DNA of 64,000 nt from Aurifilum marmelostoma. Lineage: Eukaryota; Ascomycota; Sordariomycetes; Diaporthales; Cryphonectriaceae. Below, one piece after another: positions 20,826-33,900 of the stretch (positions within the stretch are counted from its first letter, which is position 1; each line of letters begins with the position of its first letter). The notes beneath the pieces are model-generated. The model did no database searches and was not told where the DNA came from. It saw nothing but the letters and a program-made list of their open reading frames with translations. The DNA is taken from positions 3,027,001 through 3,091,000 of the forward strand of contig JAMXSV010000004.1 of the NCBI GenBank assembly GCA_027559495.1. Direction: 5' to 3'. Position numbers and translations under genes: made by a program.

Positions 20826-22033
20826 ATGGGTCGCGGTCGTAAGTCACATACCCAATCAACATCTCATTGATGGATGCTTCAATGGCAGTGTCTCCTCGCC
20901 TGAGGCTGCAGCTGTTGCTATTGATACTGGTTCTTTGCGAACCAAAATTTTCGACAATAATGATGCAAAACATCAAGATGCAAGATACTGACTGCCTTTC
21001 TGCTGTACAGCTAAGAAGCACCAGAAGCGCCTCAGCGCGCCTAAGCACTGGCTCCTGGACAAGCTGTCCGGTACCTACGCTCCCAAGCCCTCTGCCGGTC
21101 CCCACAAGGCTCGCGACTGCCTGCCCCTCATCGTCTTCATCCGCAACCGCCTCAAGTACGCCCTGAACTACCGCGAGACCAAGGCCATCCTCATGCAGCG
21201 CCTCGTCAAGGTCGATGGCAAGGTCCGCACCGACATGACCTTCCCCTCCGGCTTCATGGACGTTGTCTCCATCGAGAAGACCGGCGAGAACTTCCGCCTC
21301 GTCTACGACACCAAGGGCCGCTTCACGGTCCACCGCATCCAGGCCGAGGAGGCCGAGTACAAGCTGGGCAAGGTCAAGCGTGTGCAGCTGGGCCGTGGCG
21401 GTATCCCATTCTTGGTTACGCATGATGCCAGAACGTGAGTTCTTGTGCCATCTGTCAGCCGTTGGACCAAGCTTTGGTTGATTCCGAATCCACGCGTTCT
21501 CCTCGTCCTCGTCACGTGGGCGAGGGGAATGAAGAAGATTCATGATTCGTCGAAGCGAGATTATCAACGGCTGGTACGTCCCCTCATCACTTCTTAGTTG
21601 CTAACCCCCTGCTATAGCATCCGCTTCCCTGACCCTGCCATCAAGGTCAACGACACTGTCAAGATCAAGTAAGTTTAAGCCGGCCGCTCAATGAAAAAGC
21701 CAAAGCCAAACTGTTACTAATTAACTTTGCAGCCTGTCCACTGGCAAGATTGATGACTTTGTCAAGTTTGAGGTCGGCCACGTTGCTATGGTCACCGGTG
21801 GTCGTAACATGGGTCGTGTCGGTGTTGTCACCCACCGTGAGCGCCATGATGGAGGTTTCAACATCGTCCACCTGAAGGACGCCATTGACAACACCTTCGC
21901 CACCCGGGAGGCCAACGTCTTCATCATCGGTGCCGAGCGCCCCTGGATCTCCCTGCCCAAGGGCAAGGGTGTCAAGCTCACCATCGCTGAGGAGCGTGAC
22001 CGCCGCCGTGCCAACGCCATCGCTGGTAACTAA
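20826..22033 (+). CDS. rps4: 40S ribosomal protein S4 (eS4)
   Basis: Four exons, 20826..20838, 21011..21434, 21618..21668 and 21733..22033, give 262 residues, the usual eS4 length. Exon 1 is only 13 nt (MGRG plus one base), a common layout for ribosomal protein genes. The protein reads MGRGPKKHQKRLSAPKHWLLD at the start and has an S4 RNA-binding segment and a central KOW-containing region (GHVAMVTGGRNMGRVGVVTHRERH). It ends AEERDRRRANAIAGN. It is a structural component of the small ribosomal subunit. Codon use is strongly biased to C-ending codons, as expected for a highly expressed gene. Introns 1 and 2 (172 and 183 nt) are longer than most in the window. Confidence 0.98.
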
Positions 22034-25000
22034 GCGCTTGGCTGGCCTGGTGATGATTGATGTTTGGTTCAACTGGTCATGGCACAAAAAAGGGTTCTCA
22101 CTTGAGACAAAGTGACGGCATGGACAAGGCGTTACGGACGTTACGGCTTTGAAATTCTCTATGGTAGATAGCCAACCCAATAAGTCGACACGATGAGGTC
22201 GCAGGGTAATGAATTCTTGCAAACGTCCTATTCTCCTTGCTCTTTCTCAAACAAGTCGTAATGCTCGCTCCTTGTACAACGCGCGCGCTTGCGCTGACCT
22301 CCTCCCGCCGCCGCCCCCGCTGCCATTGTATGTCCTGTACCTGAACAGTGACACTGGGCCGATCCATGTGCCGATCCATGTCTACTTGGTTCAATGTTGC
22401 CGATTACTACCGTGTCCGACTGGGTCTGAAAGGCGATGATGGCTGTCTGAGAGAAGCCCCGCCCCTGAAACGCGGGTAGCTCGAGGCCGCCAGTGCGAGC
22501 TGTCACGTAGCATCACAACATAAGCTATGTCAACAATTACAACCACACCTCTTCGAGACAGCAGAGGTGCTCGCTTGCCCTTGCTTGCGTGTGTTGTCGG
22601 ATTCCGAACCGACCAATTGAGCACAGAGTAGGTGCGTTCCTTTAAATCTTCTTGGCGCATGTAATTCCCCTGTCCACATTGGGTGGGAGCACGAAATTCT
22701 GGGTATGCGATGCAGAGTGACTTGCAGGAGAGGACAGACGAGAGGGAGGGAACCTGAGAGGTCCCAGTGCTGTGTACCTGCATGATGCATCAATGTGTCC
22801 GCAGGCTAAGTGCTGGCCTTCTCTGTGTTCATTGCCCACTTAGACCAGCCAGCCACACACACCCTCTCTCTGAAATCGTTGCCACCTTGAACCGTTGGCC
22901 CAACGTGTTCGCTTCTCCTCCAGTCCCCATGAAGAGCCTCAGTTTACGTATGACAACTTACTAATGGAAATACCAGCGGTCAGCAAGCTTGCAGTGCTCT
23001 AGTGTTCTGGGCCTACGTGATTGTCTCATGCTCCCATGGTATTGCTTATCACGTCAGCCACATTCTGAGACTATCTGCGTTTAAATATGCGCCACCACCA
23101 CGCCCGAGTGGGTTTGCGGTGTTTTTTTTTTTTTCTTTCTTTTTTTTTTTTTTTTCTTCTTCTTCGTCCTTCCGAGAGGTGGTTGCCTCTAGCAGGGCGC
23201 ATCCACCGGCGTTCAGAACTAGACCGGAATCTGGCCTAGGAGAAGTAGTCCTCGCAGCTTACAGAACACCCCCTCCCTGTAAGCACCCATGAGCAGCACA
23301 TACTCACATCCACCGCCCATCTAGAAGATATGACAACCGTCTCGTGACATGGTCATGGAGCGGACCCGACAGGGAATTTACATTGTCACTCAGCATGACG
23401 TGAGCAAGTTAGTCTTCCCTGTCACCCTCTCTGGCAGGCAAGAGACCAGACGACCGCAGTCGAGAATTATCTCTTCTTCTTTCTTTCCTTTTCTTGTCTT
23501 TTCTTTCTTCCCCCCTGCTCTCAGGAGTCAAACGTCCGTGATCGGAAAATTCTAGCATTATGTATCTCGAAGGTCGTCCAGACTTCCCAAACAGGAATCC
23601 CAACAGGCCCCCAAGGCACACCTGCCTCTCTAGGCAACCTTTATCATGGGAGGCCCGCAGAGGAAAAGGAAATGAGACAGAATAGATTTGTTCCACAACA
23701 CTTCTCGAAGGTAGTAACCGACGGCCGCTTAGCATTCAGTACTACCACGGATCGCAAAATTACGTGGTCGCACGACAGGCGCATCACACTGGAGCCGAGT
23801 CAAAATGCCTTGCGGCCCGCTGGGTGCGTCATGTCTGCCTAGGACCGGACTCGATACCGAGATCGTGAGGGCTTCCGCCGTACACGGCAGTTCTCGCGAT
23901 TCATGAGGAAGATTTGCAGCAGCTGGAAAAGAAGGTAGATCGTGAGCATCTTGGAAATGACGGGGTGCAATGATGCCATCCGTCCTGCCTCGTGTGTACT
24001 CGCGCCGTGCTTGTTCTGTCCACTTGCTAGAACTTTCTAACACAACCCTACAGGCCCTCTCCTTCTCATATGAGGTAAGCCGGTACTTGACAAAACCTTC
24101 TGCGCCTCGCACAAGGCAACGGCTGTCGTTTTTTCTTTTACCTCCCCCTTGGTGTGCCAGGCCCTTACCTTGCCTTGCCGGTGTGCTTCACACGTGAGAC
24201 CTGCAGCATGCAGCCGCCCGGATACACGGAGCACAGAGCCGGAGACAACCTTTCATCCCTGCGGTCAAGGTGCTGCAGGCAATAAATGGGCTGGGGGGAT
24301 GGTCATCTAAACTGACTCTCGTCAGTGAGCAAGATCTGTGAGACGGCGCGAAAGCAGAGCGATGGTTTGGCGAGTGGGGGAAAGAGGCAGTGCTGCGGCC
24401 ATAGGAAAAAGAAGAAAAGAAGAAAAAGCAAACAAGGATCCGTCAAAAAAAGCAACAGCGGAAAGACGATGTGGGGCTTCCCCAGGTTTGTCTTGTGTGA
24501 TGGGGCATAGCACGGCCCACCGGCATGCCTGGCCGATGACGGCGATGGGCTTGGGGAAGATTCCGACCGACGCCTTCCTCGTCTCTCGTCTCTGTGCTTT
24601 CCTTCTCTGCTGGCCCCAGCTTGTCTCGTACCTGCCTCCACCCATTCTCTTCCATACCTTGGTAAGCTCGGGACCTCGATCTAGAATCAGCCCGAGCCCC
24701 TCCAGTCACCCACCCCTCCAGCCCTTCGCCAGCCGTTGTCCCGAAGCACCACCTCGATTTCGCACGTCCTTGTTGCACGGCTTGATGGTCGCACAGCGTC
24801 TCTCCGTTCCACCGCAGGACCTGTCAAACTTCCCCACAAATACAGAGCCAAATGCTGTGGCGCCCGACTACTGCTACTACTATCTACTACTCCAACCCGT
24901 CCCATGAGCAACTGACTCACCACTAGCGAGACTACTACAACCCCTCCCCTCTATGAGTTTCCCCCCCCCTTGCCCGGGAGGAAAGGCAAGCAGGGTGTGG

Positions 25001-25628
25001 GCCAGCGAGCCCAAGAACGGCAGCAGTAACATCGTTTGAAGATTTGGCTGGGAAGAGAAGCTCTGAAGAAGTCTGGCCCAGCCAGACCAGATCTCTGCAA
25101 TACAACCCCCCTCCATGCAGCCTAGAGACAAGAGCGTGATGCACACGTCTGCACCTGCAGGACTAGCTGTCAGGCCCCTCGAGGGCCAGATCCACACCGG
25201 CCACTGCTGGTGCCCACCACCACCGCCTTGACAATCATCTTTCCCGGGGCCTGACGACACACCTGACCATCTCTGATTCAGGTACACCGTTGCAACTCGC
25301 AGGGCCGAGCTGCATGATCCTCTCCTCGGAGACAGGTTCCTCGGGGCGGCAGGCGGCTGTCTGACCGTCTCCTTTCTGCCCGTGTGCGAGTGCCGCGAAC
25401 CAAGTCTGGTACTCGTTGCAATATGGAGGGTTTGGTCTCTTTCCCTTTTTTTTTCCCCTCCTTCTTCTTTTCGAGCAGACGGGGGTCTTGTGCTGCAAGA
25501 CGGTGGTTCTCTTTCTGACCAACCCATCCAAAGAGGTGGCCGCAACTCCTACATATTTTGCAGCGACCAGCTCTAACAGACTTGCGGTTAAGTACCCACA
25601 AGACTGTTCAGAGGGCACCCAAAGCACA

Positions 25629-25678
<50 letters not shown>

Positions 25679-27418
25679 CAAAGTTGACAGGCTGCCGTCA
25701 CGTAGCTAACCTAGAAAGACATACTGCGGGGATCCCGTTGGACTGGTCATCGGGCAGACCGCGGTTGTACAGATCCTGCTGCCAGCACCCTGGTCTTGAG
25801 GTCTACGATGCCCATCAGTCGCCACTAGGCCACACCCCCAGACCGACCAAGACGGGATTGGCAGAGAGGCTCCCCAACCTTAAGGCCTTCGAGAGCACTG
25901 TGCGCAGACTCTCATCAGGATACATGGTCTGAGGCGGTCGATCTTCAAGTTCATTGTGTAATGATACATATATTCACACCACCTCATGGGGCTAGAGCCT
26001 CCACCAGCGGGGTAGAACCTGCCCCCCCGGATGGATTTTGCTGGATACCGACATTTCGGAGGTTTGCACGATCCTCCCGCCGTTTGAATTCGACTTTCCT
26101 TCTCTCTGCTCACTAGCCTTTAGGTGATTCAAACTCGTCGTTGCATGCCCGCCAAAACCCACTTCTGTCCTGTGCGTGCCCCCCCCCCCCTCCACTCACT
26201 ACGACCTGGACTGCTGGGATCAGAGGCGATATGCTTCTTTTACAGCCTCCATCCCTCCACAATCTTGGCAAGGTTTCTGTAAGTCTACGGTTAGGTGGAC
26301 CAATAGCCTCTCCTCCCACGCACAAGACTCCATGCTATTCGAAATTACCGGTGCTAGACGCTCTTTGTTACCTCCGCCTTGCGGACCCCAGGCGCTCCTG
26401 AGACCAACAAAGACATAGTCTCCCTGTCCCGCGAGAATCATCGTAAGCAGAAGAAAAAAAGCAGAGCCTGCACATGATGTCGTTAATGTCTACCGATTGG
26501 GTCTTGTGGGCGGTGGGGACTCCACCCCCTCGAGGCCATCATCGGTAGCCCCATTCTGCATCTACACTCAGTTAGCCACTCGCAGCGGGGTTTATAAATC
26601 CAACATAAATGGGCGGTGGCAGTCCACACTCATTCTCCCACCCGTCATCTCTTCCTATTCTGGTACCTTGATTGCATACACTTTAAAGGACACCACCACC
26701 ATCACCACCTACCCACCGAGGGTGCAGATATCCGCTTGTGTGGGTAAACCCCCCCGCCTGACCAACCCGTCCAGTCTGGTGAGCCTCCATCGCTCGGATC
26801 TGGGTCCGGATAGACGCTACCACCTACCTCACTAAGGCAGTCCTTGGAATCTTCCACCTGACAATCTACGTCCATTTTACTCAGCAGAGCAGGTGTTGCG
26901 CCTTTTGAATCCGTACCCACCGTCGCTGCCGTCATAGCCCGCCGTTCTTTCCTTCTTGCCGGGCGAGGGGAGGCTGTGCTATCTAGTGTCCTCTCTCTTT
27001 TTTTGTCCCACAACAATAACAACACATCAATCTTCCTAGAGGTCTTTATAACTCCAACAAAATTCTCTACAACCTTTTTTTTTTTTTTCTCTTTTGGTTC
27101 ACTGGCGTCAGATCTCTCGCCGTCTCACGCATAAGTCGATTTGAAAAACCATACCTTCCAACGAGACCTCTCGTCCTGTGTCGTCTTGTACCTCGTCGAG
27201 CCAGGCTCGTGACTCGCATGAACGTACGACAATCCAGACCAGAACCCAACAGGATTGTAACGCCACCTCTTGAATAGGAAAGGAATCCCCCTTTTCAGCC
27301 AGATCTACGGCCCAGAAGAGCCTGCGGCACCGATCCGGATCGACCGCATCCTGGACCCTCAAGCCCAATCAAAAAGCCCCGATACTCAGGCCTCACAGCT
27401 ACTATCCCAGCCGCCTGC
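22034..27418. other. 5.4-kb gene-poor region
   Basis: Six-frame inspection shows only short frames with low-complexity or arbitrary composition and no family match. It contains long poly(T) tracts (about 23121-23155, 25631-25666, 27077-27090), C-runs near 26180 and many pyrimidine-rich stretches like those in fungal promoters and leaders. It may hold the extended 5' region of the D-lactate dehydrogenase gene or non-coding transcripts, but nothing in sequence proves that. Confidence 0.5.
25631..25678. repeat. T36-A12 homopolymer junction
   Basis: Thirty-six T followed directly by twelve A. The last 12 T and the 12 A form a perfect palindrome. Exact length is uncertain given the homopolymer problems seen elsewhere. 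Confidence 0.9.
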
Positions 27419-29692
27419 ATGACACTCAACTCAATTTGGAGGGCGCTGCCGCCCTCCAGCACCAGGAGTCTGAGCCGTTTGTGCCGCCCGGGAAATAAGG
27501 TGCAGACCTCTACCAGCAACTCCGCTTTGGCTGCAGCGCGGCCATCACTGACAAAAGCCAGCAAGGCCAGCATCCAAAGGAGACATGCCAGCACGACAGG
27601 TTCTTCATCATCTCGGAGTGTTCATCACACACAACAACAGGGTCCGGCTTCAAAGTGGACTGGCAATGGAGTCGTCTTTGGTATCGCCCTCGTCGCCGGC
27701 CTAGTGGGCTGGGGTCTTGCAACCGTGACCATGGAGCGCCATGGAAAAGGCGCCGTGTTGCTAGATAGCTTCAGGCAATTCCCGCGATATGCGAGCACGA
27801 GGGAGTTGGAAATTGTGAGGCTTCTCCTATATTTTTCTTCGTCTTTACCCGTACCAAATCATGCCGCCCGGCTTCCCAGGCCAGGAGACGATCTCGTCAG
27901 CAGTGACCGCATTGACTAACAACACAGACAGGCCATTGAAGAGATCCGAGACGAGCTGGGGGTTGAGAACGACATCCTGTCCACGGACCCGGATGATCTT
28001 CATTCACACGGCTATTCCGAGTGGAGCACAACCAACCCAGACGGCTTGCCAGTGGCCGTGGCCTACCCGCGGAGCACGGAGCAAGTAAGCACGATCGCGC
28101 GCATCTGCTACAAGTACCGCGTGCCCATCATTGCGTACTCTGGCGGCAGCTCGCTGGAGGGAAACTTCTCGGCGCCATTTGGTGGTATCAGTGTCGACTT
28201 TGCCTACATGGACCAGATCATCCAGTTCAACCAGGAGGATATGGACATTGTGGTCCAGCCTAGTATTGGATGGCAGGATCTCAATGCCCACCTTGCCAAG
28301 TTGGGCAGCGGCCTCTTCTTTCCAGTCGATCCAGGTAAGCATCATCTCAGCGGACAGATTGTCTAGCTTCACAAAAGGGATGGTCATTATGGAGTTTCCG
28401 TCACTGATTGAAAATGAACCAGGTCCATCTGCCAAGATTGGAGGCATGATTGGAACAAACTGCTCCGGGACCAATGCTGTCAAGTACGGCACCATGAAAG
28501 ACTGGGTCATCAACCTCACGGTCGTGCTCGCTGATGGAACGATCATCAAGACACGTCGGCGGCCGAGGAAGTCATCCGCCGGATACAATCTGAACGGCCT
28601 CTTTGTAGGGTCAGAGGGCACGCTGGGACTTGTGACAGAAGGTAAATTGTTAACGCAGATGTCCTCGTCTACCGTAGGCACATGCAAGGGCGACTTCCTA
28701 CTGACGAGGCCAAATAGCAACGCTTAAGCTCACCGTGGTTCCTGAAGACCTCTCTGTAGCGGTCGTCACCTTCCCCACAATCCGCGACGCAGCAGCTGCC
28801 GCGGCAGAGGTGATGCAGACAGGCGTGCCCGTCGCGGCCATGGAGATCATGGATGAGGTGCAGATGCGCGTCGTCAACCTTGGCGGGGCTACTGCCCCAC
28901 GAGTGTGGAAGGAGATGCCAACTCTGTTTTTCAAATTCGCCGGCACCAAAGCCAGCGTGAAGGAGAACATCAGCACGGTGCAGCGCATTGCGAGGAGGAA
29001 TGCTGGTAGCAACTTTGAATTTGCAAAGGATGCACGCGAGCAGAAGTTGTTGTGGAGCGCGCGGAAAGAGAGCTTGTGGAGCATGCTCGCCCTGCGGAGG
29101 GATGGGGAGGAGGTTTGTAAGTTTTCTGACCGCACACCCTCATCCCCCGCGTGATTCCTTTACCTTTTCTTTTTTCTTTTCGTTCCCCTTTGCCTTTCTT
29201 CTTGTTACTAGTATGCTGACATGCTGCTTGACAGGGAGCACTGACGTTGCCGTTCCCTTCAGCCGGCTCGCTGACATAATCGAGGTCAGCAAGAAGGAAA
29301 TGGATGATCTAGGTCTGTTCGCCTCCATCTTGGGACACATTGGGGACGGCAACTTCCACGAGAGCATCATCTACAACCCCGTGAATGGTGAGCGTGAGAA
29401 GGTTGAGGAATGTGTCAAGAACATGGTCAAGCGTGCGCTGGACATGGAAGGGACGTGTACGGGGGAACACTCGGTCGGCTGGGGCAAGAAGGACAGCCTC
29501 CTGTTGGAGGTTGGGCCCGAGACGCTCGCAGTCATGAGGGCGATCAAGGCCGCCTTGGACCCATACTGGATTCTGTGAGTAGTACCCCTTTGACACGTCT
29601 TCTCTAGGCATGGTCATGGTCATGATGACGAATCGCCCGGCTCACACTCTTTGTTTAGGAACCCTGGGAAGATCTTCGATCGGCACGCCTAA
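27419..29692 (+). CDS. dld1: Mitochondrial D-lactate dehydrogenase (cytochrome)
   Basis: Six exons, 27419..27814, 27932..28334, 28423..28641, 28718..29116, 29235..29574 and 29659..29692, give 596 residues with every phase matching. The enzyme oxidises D-lactate to pyruvate with FAD and passes electrons to cytochrome c. The N-terminus is a basic, Ser/Arg-rich presequence, followed by one membrane segment at about residues 83-105 (VVFGIALVAGLVGWGLATV), as expected for an inner-membrane protein. The FAD-binding domain follows, with IIAYSGGSSLEGNF, GLFFPVDPGPSAKIGGMIGTNCSG and NGLFVGSEGTLGLVTE. The C-terminal FAD-oxidase domain has GHIGDGNFH, EHSVGWGKK and the terminal NPGKIFD. The short last exon was placed because it restores NPGKIFD. 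Confidence 0.95.
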
Positions 29693-30930
29693 GCACTGGA
29701 TCACTTCTCTACACGGACGTTGAGATGTTCTCCCTGCGCATGGCCCCTGACCCTTGAAAAATGGTTTAAGCCATGGCATTATTGGGAAAAATAAAAATGG
29801 GCGATGAGTGGCATTGTCTTTCAGGTAGAAAAAAAAAAGGAGAGAAAAAGATAAAGCTTAGTTGCATGGACAGGTTCAGTATTCAGTAGATCCTGGCTGC
29901 TTTTATTGTTTCACCAAAGAAAGAAAAACTTCATGATAGACTCGTCTTGGGACGCAAAGTGGGCTTGCTACATGTTGTGTGGGCTGTGCTCTACATGTTT
30001 CTGAACATCGATATGAAGAAGACCAGTGGGATCTATTTGACATCCATACCAGAAAAGCACTTGAGCTTGGAACATCCTGTCCTTTTCTTGAAGTCGTCAT
30101 TGGTGACAACACCAGCTTCAGGGGTTTCTGTCCCCATTCTGGTGAAGCCCTTTCCTTCCTTTCTTGGAGGCTTCCAGATCTTTCTGGGAAATTCCCATCT
30201 GCTCTCTTCTTGTCTCTACGTAAGGTATAACAATAGAGCCTGGGCTACGTTCATTGTCCTCTTGATTCACTGAAACTTGAATCATTCGAGTGCCACGGTG
30301 CAGAACTTCTTCCATTCTCTGAGACTCTGTTTGCCGGTATGGGGTTCCGTGCCACTGTCACAAACCTAAGTATTCTACTGACAGAGCAAACAAAAAGCAG
30401 TTGCTCCTTTGGCAGGCTGCAGCTCTACCATTTCAAACAACAAGCAAGCCTCTACAGTCCTGCACAACCTTGTCTCTTTGTGGCGTGCCTTCCCTGTTTT
30501 GCACCTTCCTTCTAGCGAGTTTACTCAATTCCTTTTTGAGCACACCCAAGCGCCTCACCTGGACGTACCTGGATGTACGCTTCCTGGGCAGTACCTTCCT
30601 TCAGCCCGGCCAGCAAACAGCCATCTTGAGGGCCTCGTTCTTGGATCTTCACCTGTCCTCTGTTTGTCTTTGCCTCGATGCAACAGGCAGTCCCTTTTTG
30701 GAGAATCCATTCTCATGTTTCTGCTCCTTTCTTATTTTCTGACACTTGGCTAGTACCTGCAGATTCTATTCCCTACCTGACATACACAAAAGTCTTGCCC
30801 CTTGAGGGGCATCAAGTCCAGACAAATAAACACAGTCTATTGAGCATCACCACCATCAACATCTGCTTCCAAGCTTAGATCAAGCCAGCATACAAGGACC
30901 TCTGCACATCGGCCTCAAAGATAGCCCACC
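29693..30930. other. Intergenic / leader of RdRP gene
   Basis: About 1.2 kb, pyrimidine-rich towards the RdRP start. It holds an A10 run near 29827 and no convincing gene. Confidence 0.5.
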
Positions 30931-33900
30931 ATGGTCACCCCAACCAAGCGATCCAACACTGGTGCCAGAGTGCAGGACATTCCTGCGACGAGAACCACAT
31001 CAACTAGCTCAAGGCAGTCAGCTGGTCTCGACGACAACATGTTGAAGAGGACAGATCACCTGACCACACCAGGCTATCGCCATACCTCCCCTCAACCGCG
31101 ATATAGCACTGCTGCTCCTTCCCAGAGGCAGAGGCAGTCCCCTCAACACCACACCGTCTCTTCAAGATCTTTGTCTGGTTCAAAGATGTGGGACATCACC
31201 AGCATCACAATCAGGCTTCTTCGCCTCCCGCCTGACATTACTACTCGAGACATTCATCTTTCCCTGGTCAGATACAATCTCTTTCTTACGAGGATCGAAA
31301 TTTTCGAGGACGATAATGGTCGGAGCGTCGGCACCGCGAGTGTCACGATCGACCCTCCCCCAAATGTGTGGCCACCCTGGCCTGGTTCTTCTGATTCCTT
31401 GGACATCTACAGGACGAACGGCGCGTCTGTTCGCGTCTCTGTACAGATTCAACGCGTCAACCGATATGACGACTGGATCAAGACCCCACTGGGAAATGAC
31501 GTCCCGCGTCAGATCAATTTTCCCATGGACGAGTTGCTCCTGTGTATGATGGCCAAGCAAGACTCCGTGCTGAAGATGCCACAGTACAAGTACCAAGCTG
31601 TGCGCATGGTCGTCCAGTTCGACCGACGCGCCATCGAGATCACGTTCAGGCTCGACATCTGGGATAATTTGGGCCCTCAAAACTTCAAGATCCCTATCAA
31701 GTTCAGTCACATCAAGATGATTGTCCGCATCAAGCAAGATGACGGCACGTGGGCCCTGCTCATACAGCTACCCAGCCCACCCGAGATCTTCAGCCGGCCA
31801 GACAGCGTCGCCTACTCTCACGATGACCAGTTTGCTGTGTGGCAGGAACGGGACACCTGGATGCGGCAGCTCGAGATCACAAACCAGATCGCACAGACCG
31901 ACCACCCTTCTGCCCGAACAGCACCAGCCAAGCTGCACAAAGATTACCAGACGGTTGATGTTGGCCGCTGGATAAATTACTTCCTGCGCCTGCCCAAGAA
32001 CCTGGACGATTTGTGGATGCGCTGCGAGCGACACCTCAAAGACTACAATATCAAAATTGAGGAGGGTCATGGATTCACCGTGGCTGAGCCTGGCGAAACC
32101 AACGCATGGACGCTCCTCGACACTGAAGCCCCACGAACGACCATGGAATTGCTTACTATGAGCCATATTCATCTTCCCTTCGAGGTTCGATATCAGCTAG
32201 AGGCCTGTATCTCACAGGGTCTGCTGAATGAGCACAGCATCGACTCGGAATTCCTCACCAAGCTCAGCAGCTTCGAAGTCGATCGGGCTCGTATGATGCT
32301 GGAAGGCGTCGCTGACCACAACACCCCCTATTACGAGCCCATGAGCATGTTTGAGGACCCCAAGATTATTCACTACTGGCCTACTGCCAAGGTTCCTCCT
32401 CATGCTGCTATGGTTCGCAAGGCTGTTGTCACGCCTACAACCATCTATTACAAAACGCCGACGGTGGAGCTCACCAACCGCATCCTCCGCCAGTACTCTG
32501 ATCTCACTGACCGTTTTCTGCGCGTTCAGTTCACTGATGAGTTGACCTTTGGCAAGATTTGGTCTGACCAGGGTTCTAGCAAGTCGGACGAGTTGTACAC
32601 CCGTGTCTTGCGAGTCCTTCTGAATGGCATTGTCATTGGCGACCGTCATTACAAGATTCTGGCCTGGAGCAACTCTCAGTTCCGAGAGCACGGCGCCTTC
32701 TTCTTCTGCGCCACCGACCACGTCACCTGTGACAGCATCCGAGAGTGGATGGGTGATCTCAAGCACATTCGCTCGGTCGGCAAGTTTGCAGCCCGTATGG
32801 GCCAGTGCTTTACTACCACTCGTCAAGTGAGCGGTATCAGTGTTCCCAAGATTGTCGCCGTCAGCGATATCGAACGACATCAAGATGGCAAGGTCTGGAA
32901 CTTCACCGATGGCATCGGCAAGATCTCCATGTTCAACGCGAGAATGGTCGCCCTCGAGCAGGACCTGATCGACGTACCCTCGTGCTTCCAAGTGCGGATG
33001 GGAGGCTGCAAGGGTGTGCTCGTTGTCTGGCCGGATGTGCCTCCTCAGGAGGTCCACATTCGTCCCTCTCAACAGAAGTTCCTCGCCCCCTATAACGGCC
33101 TTGAGATTATCAAGGTCTCCAAGTTCTCGCAGGCCACGCTCAATACGCAGATCATCCCCATCTTGACCTGCCTTGGCGTCCCTGATCGGGTCTTCATGGA
33201 ACTTCTCGAAGGAGAGTTGAGAGAATACGAGGAGGCCATGACTTCTGCCACTAGGGCAGCCACCCTTCTGCAGCAGCGGGTCGACGAGAATCAGATCACA
33301 TTAGTCATATCTGAGATGGTCAAGGTTTTCATGGACAGCAACGAGCCATTTCTGTGGACTATGCTCCGCCTATGGCGGTGCTGGGCTCTTCAACGCCTGA
33401 AACAGAAAGCCGCAATCGGCATCAGCAAGAGCGCGTTCCTGTACGGCTGTGTCGACGAGCTTGGAGTCCTCAGAGGTCACTCCAAGGCAAGCGAAGGCCG
33501 CGCCAAGAAGGATGTAAACTCCTTGCCACAGATATTCCTCCAGGTCCCTGAGGAGGGTTCTGATCCCAACAACGACACCAACTATAGGGTTGTGCAGGGT
33601 CTCTGTATGGTTGGACGCAATCCGTCCCTCCATCCTGGCGACATCCGGGTCGTCCAGGCTGTCGATGTTCCGGGACTCCGTCACCTCAAGAACGTCGTTG
33701 TGTTTCCCCAAAAAGGTGACAGGGACATACCCAGCATGTGTTCCGGTGGAGATCTCGATGGTGATGACTTCTTCGTCATCTGGGATCAGCGACTGCTGCC
33801 CAAGGAGTGGAACTACCCGCCCATGAACCACGATATCGAAGCTGCTGCCCCTGGGCTGGACCCTTCGCAGGACATCACGATCAACCAGATGTGTGCATTC

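Noticed and set aside
20839..21010. Possible C/D-box snoRNA in intron 1 of rps4 (TGATG at 20868 and 20961, CTGA at 20900 and 20988).
   Set aside because: The last CTGA is part of the TACTGAC branch site of the intron, the C boxes match poorly and there is no terminal stem flanking the boxes.
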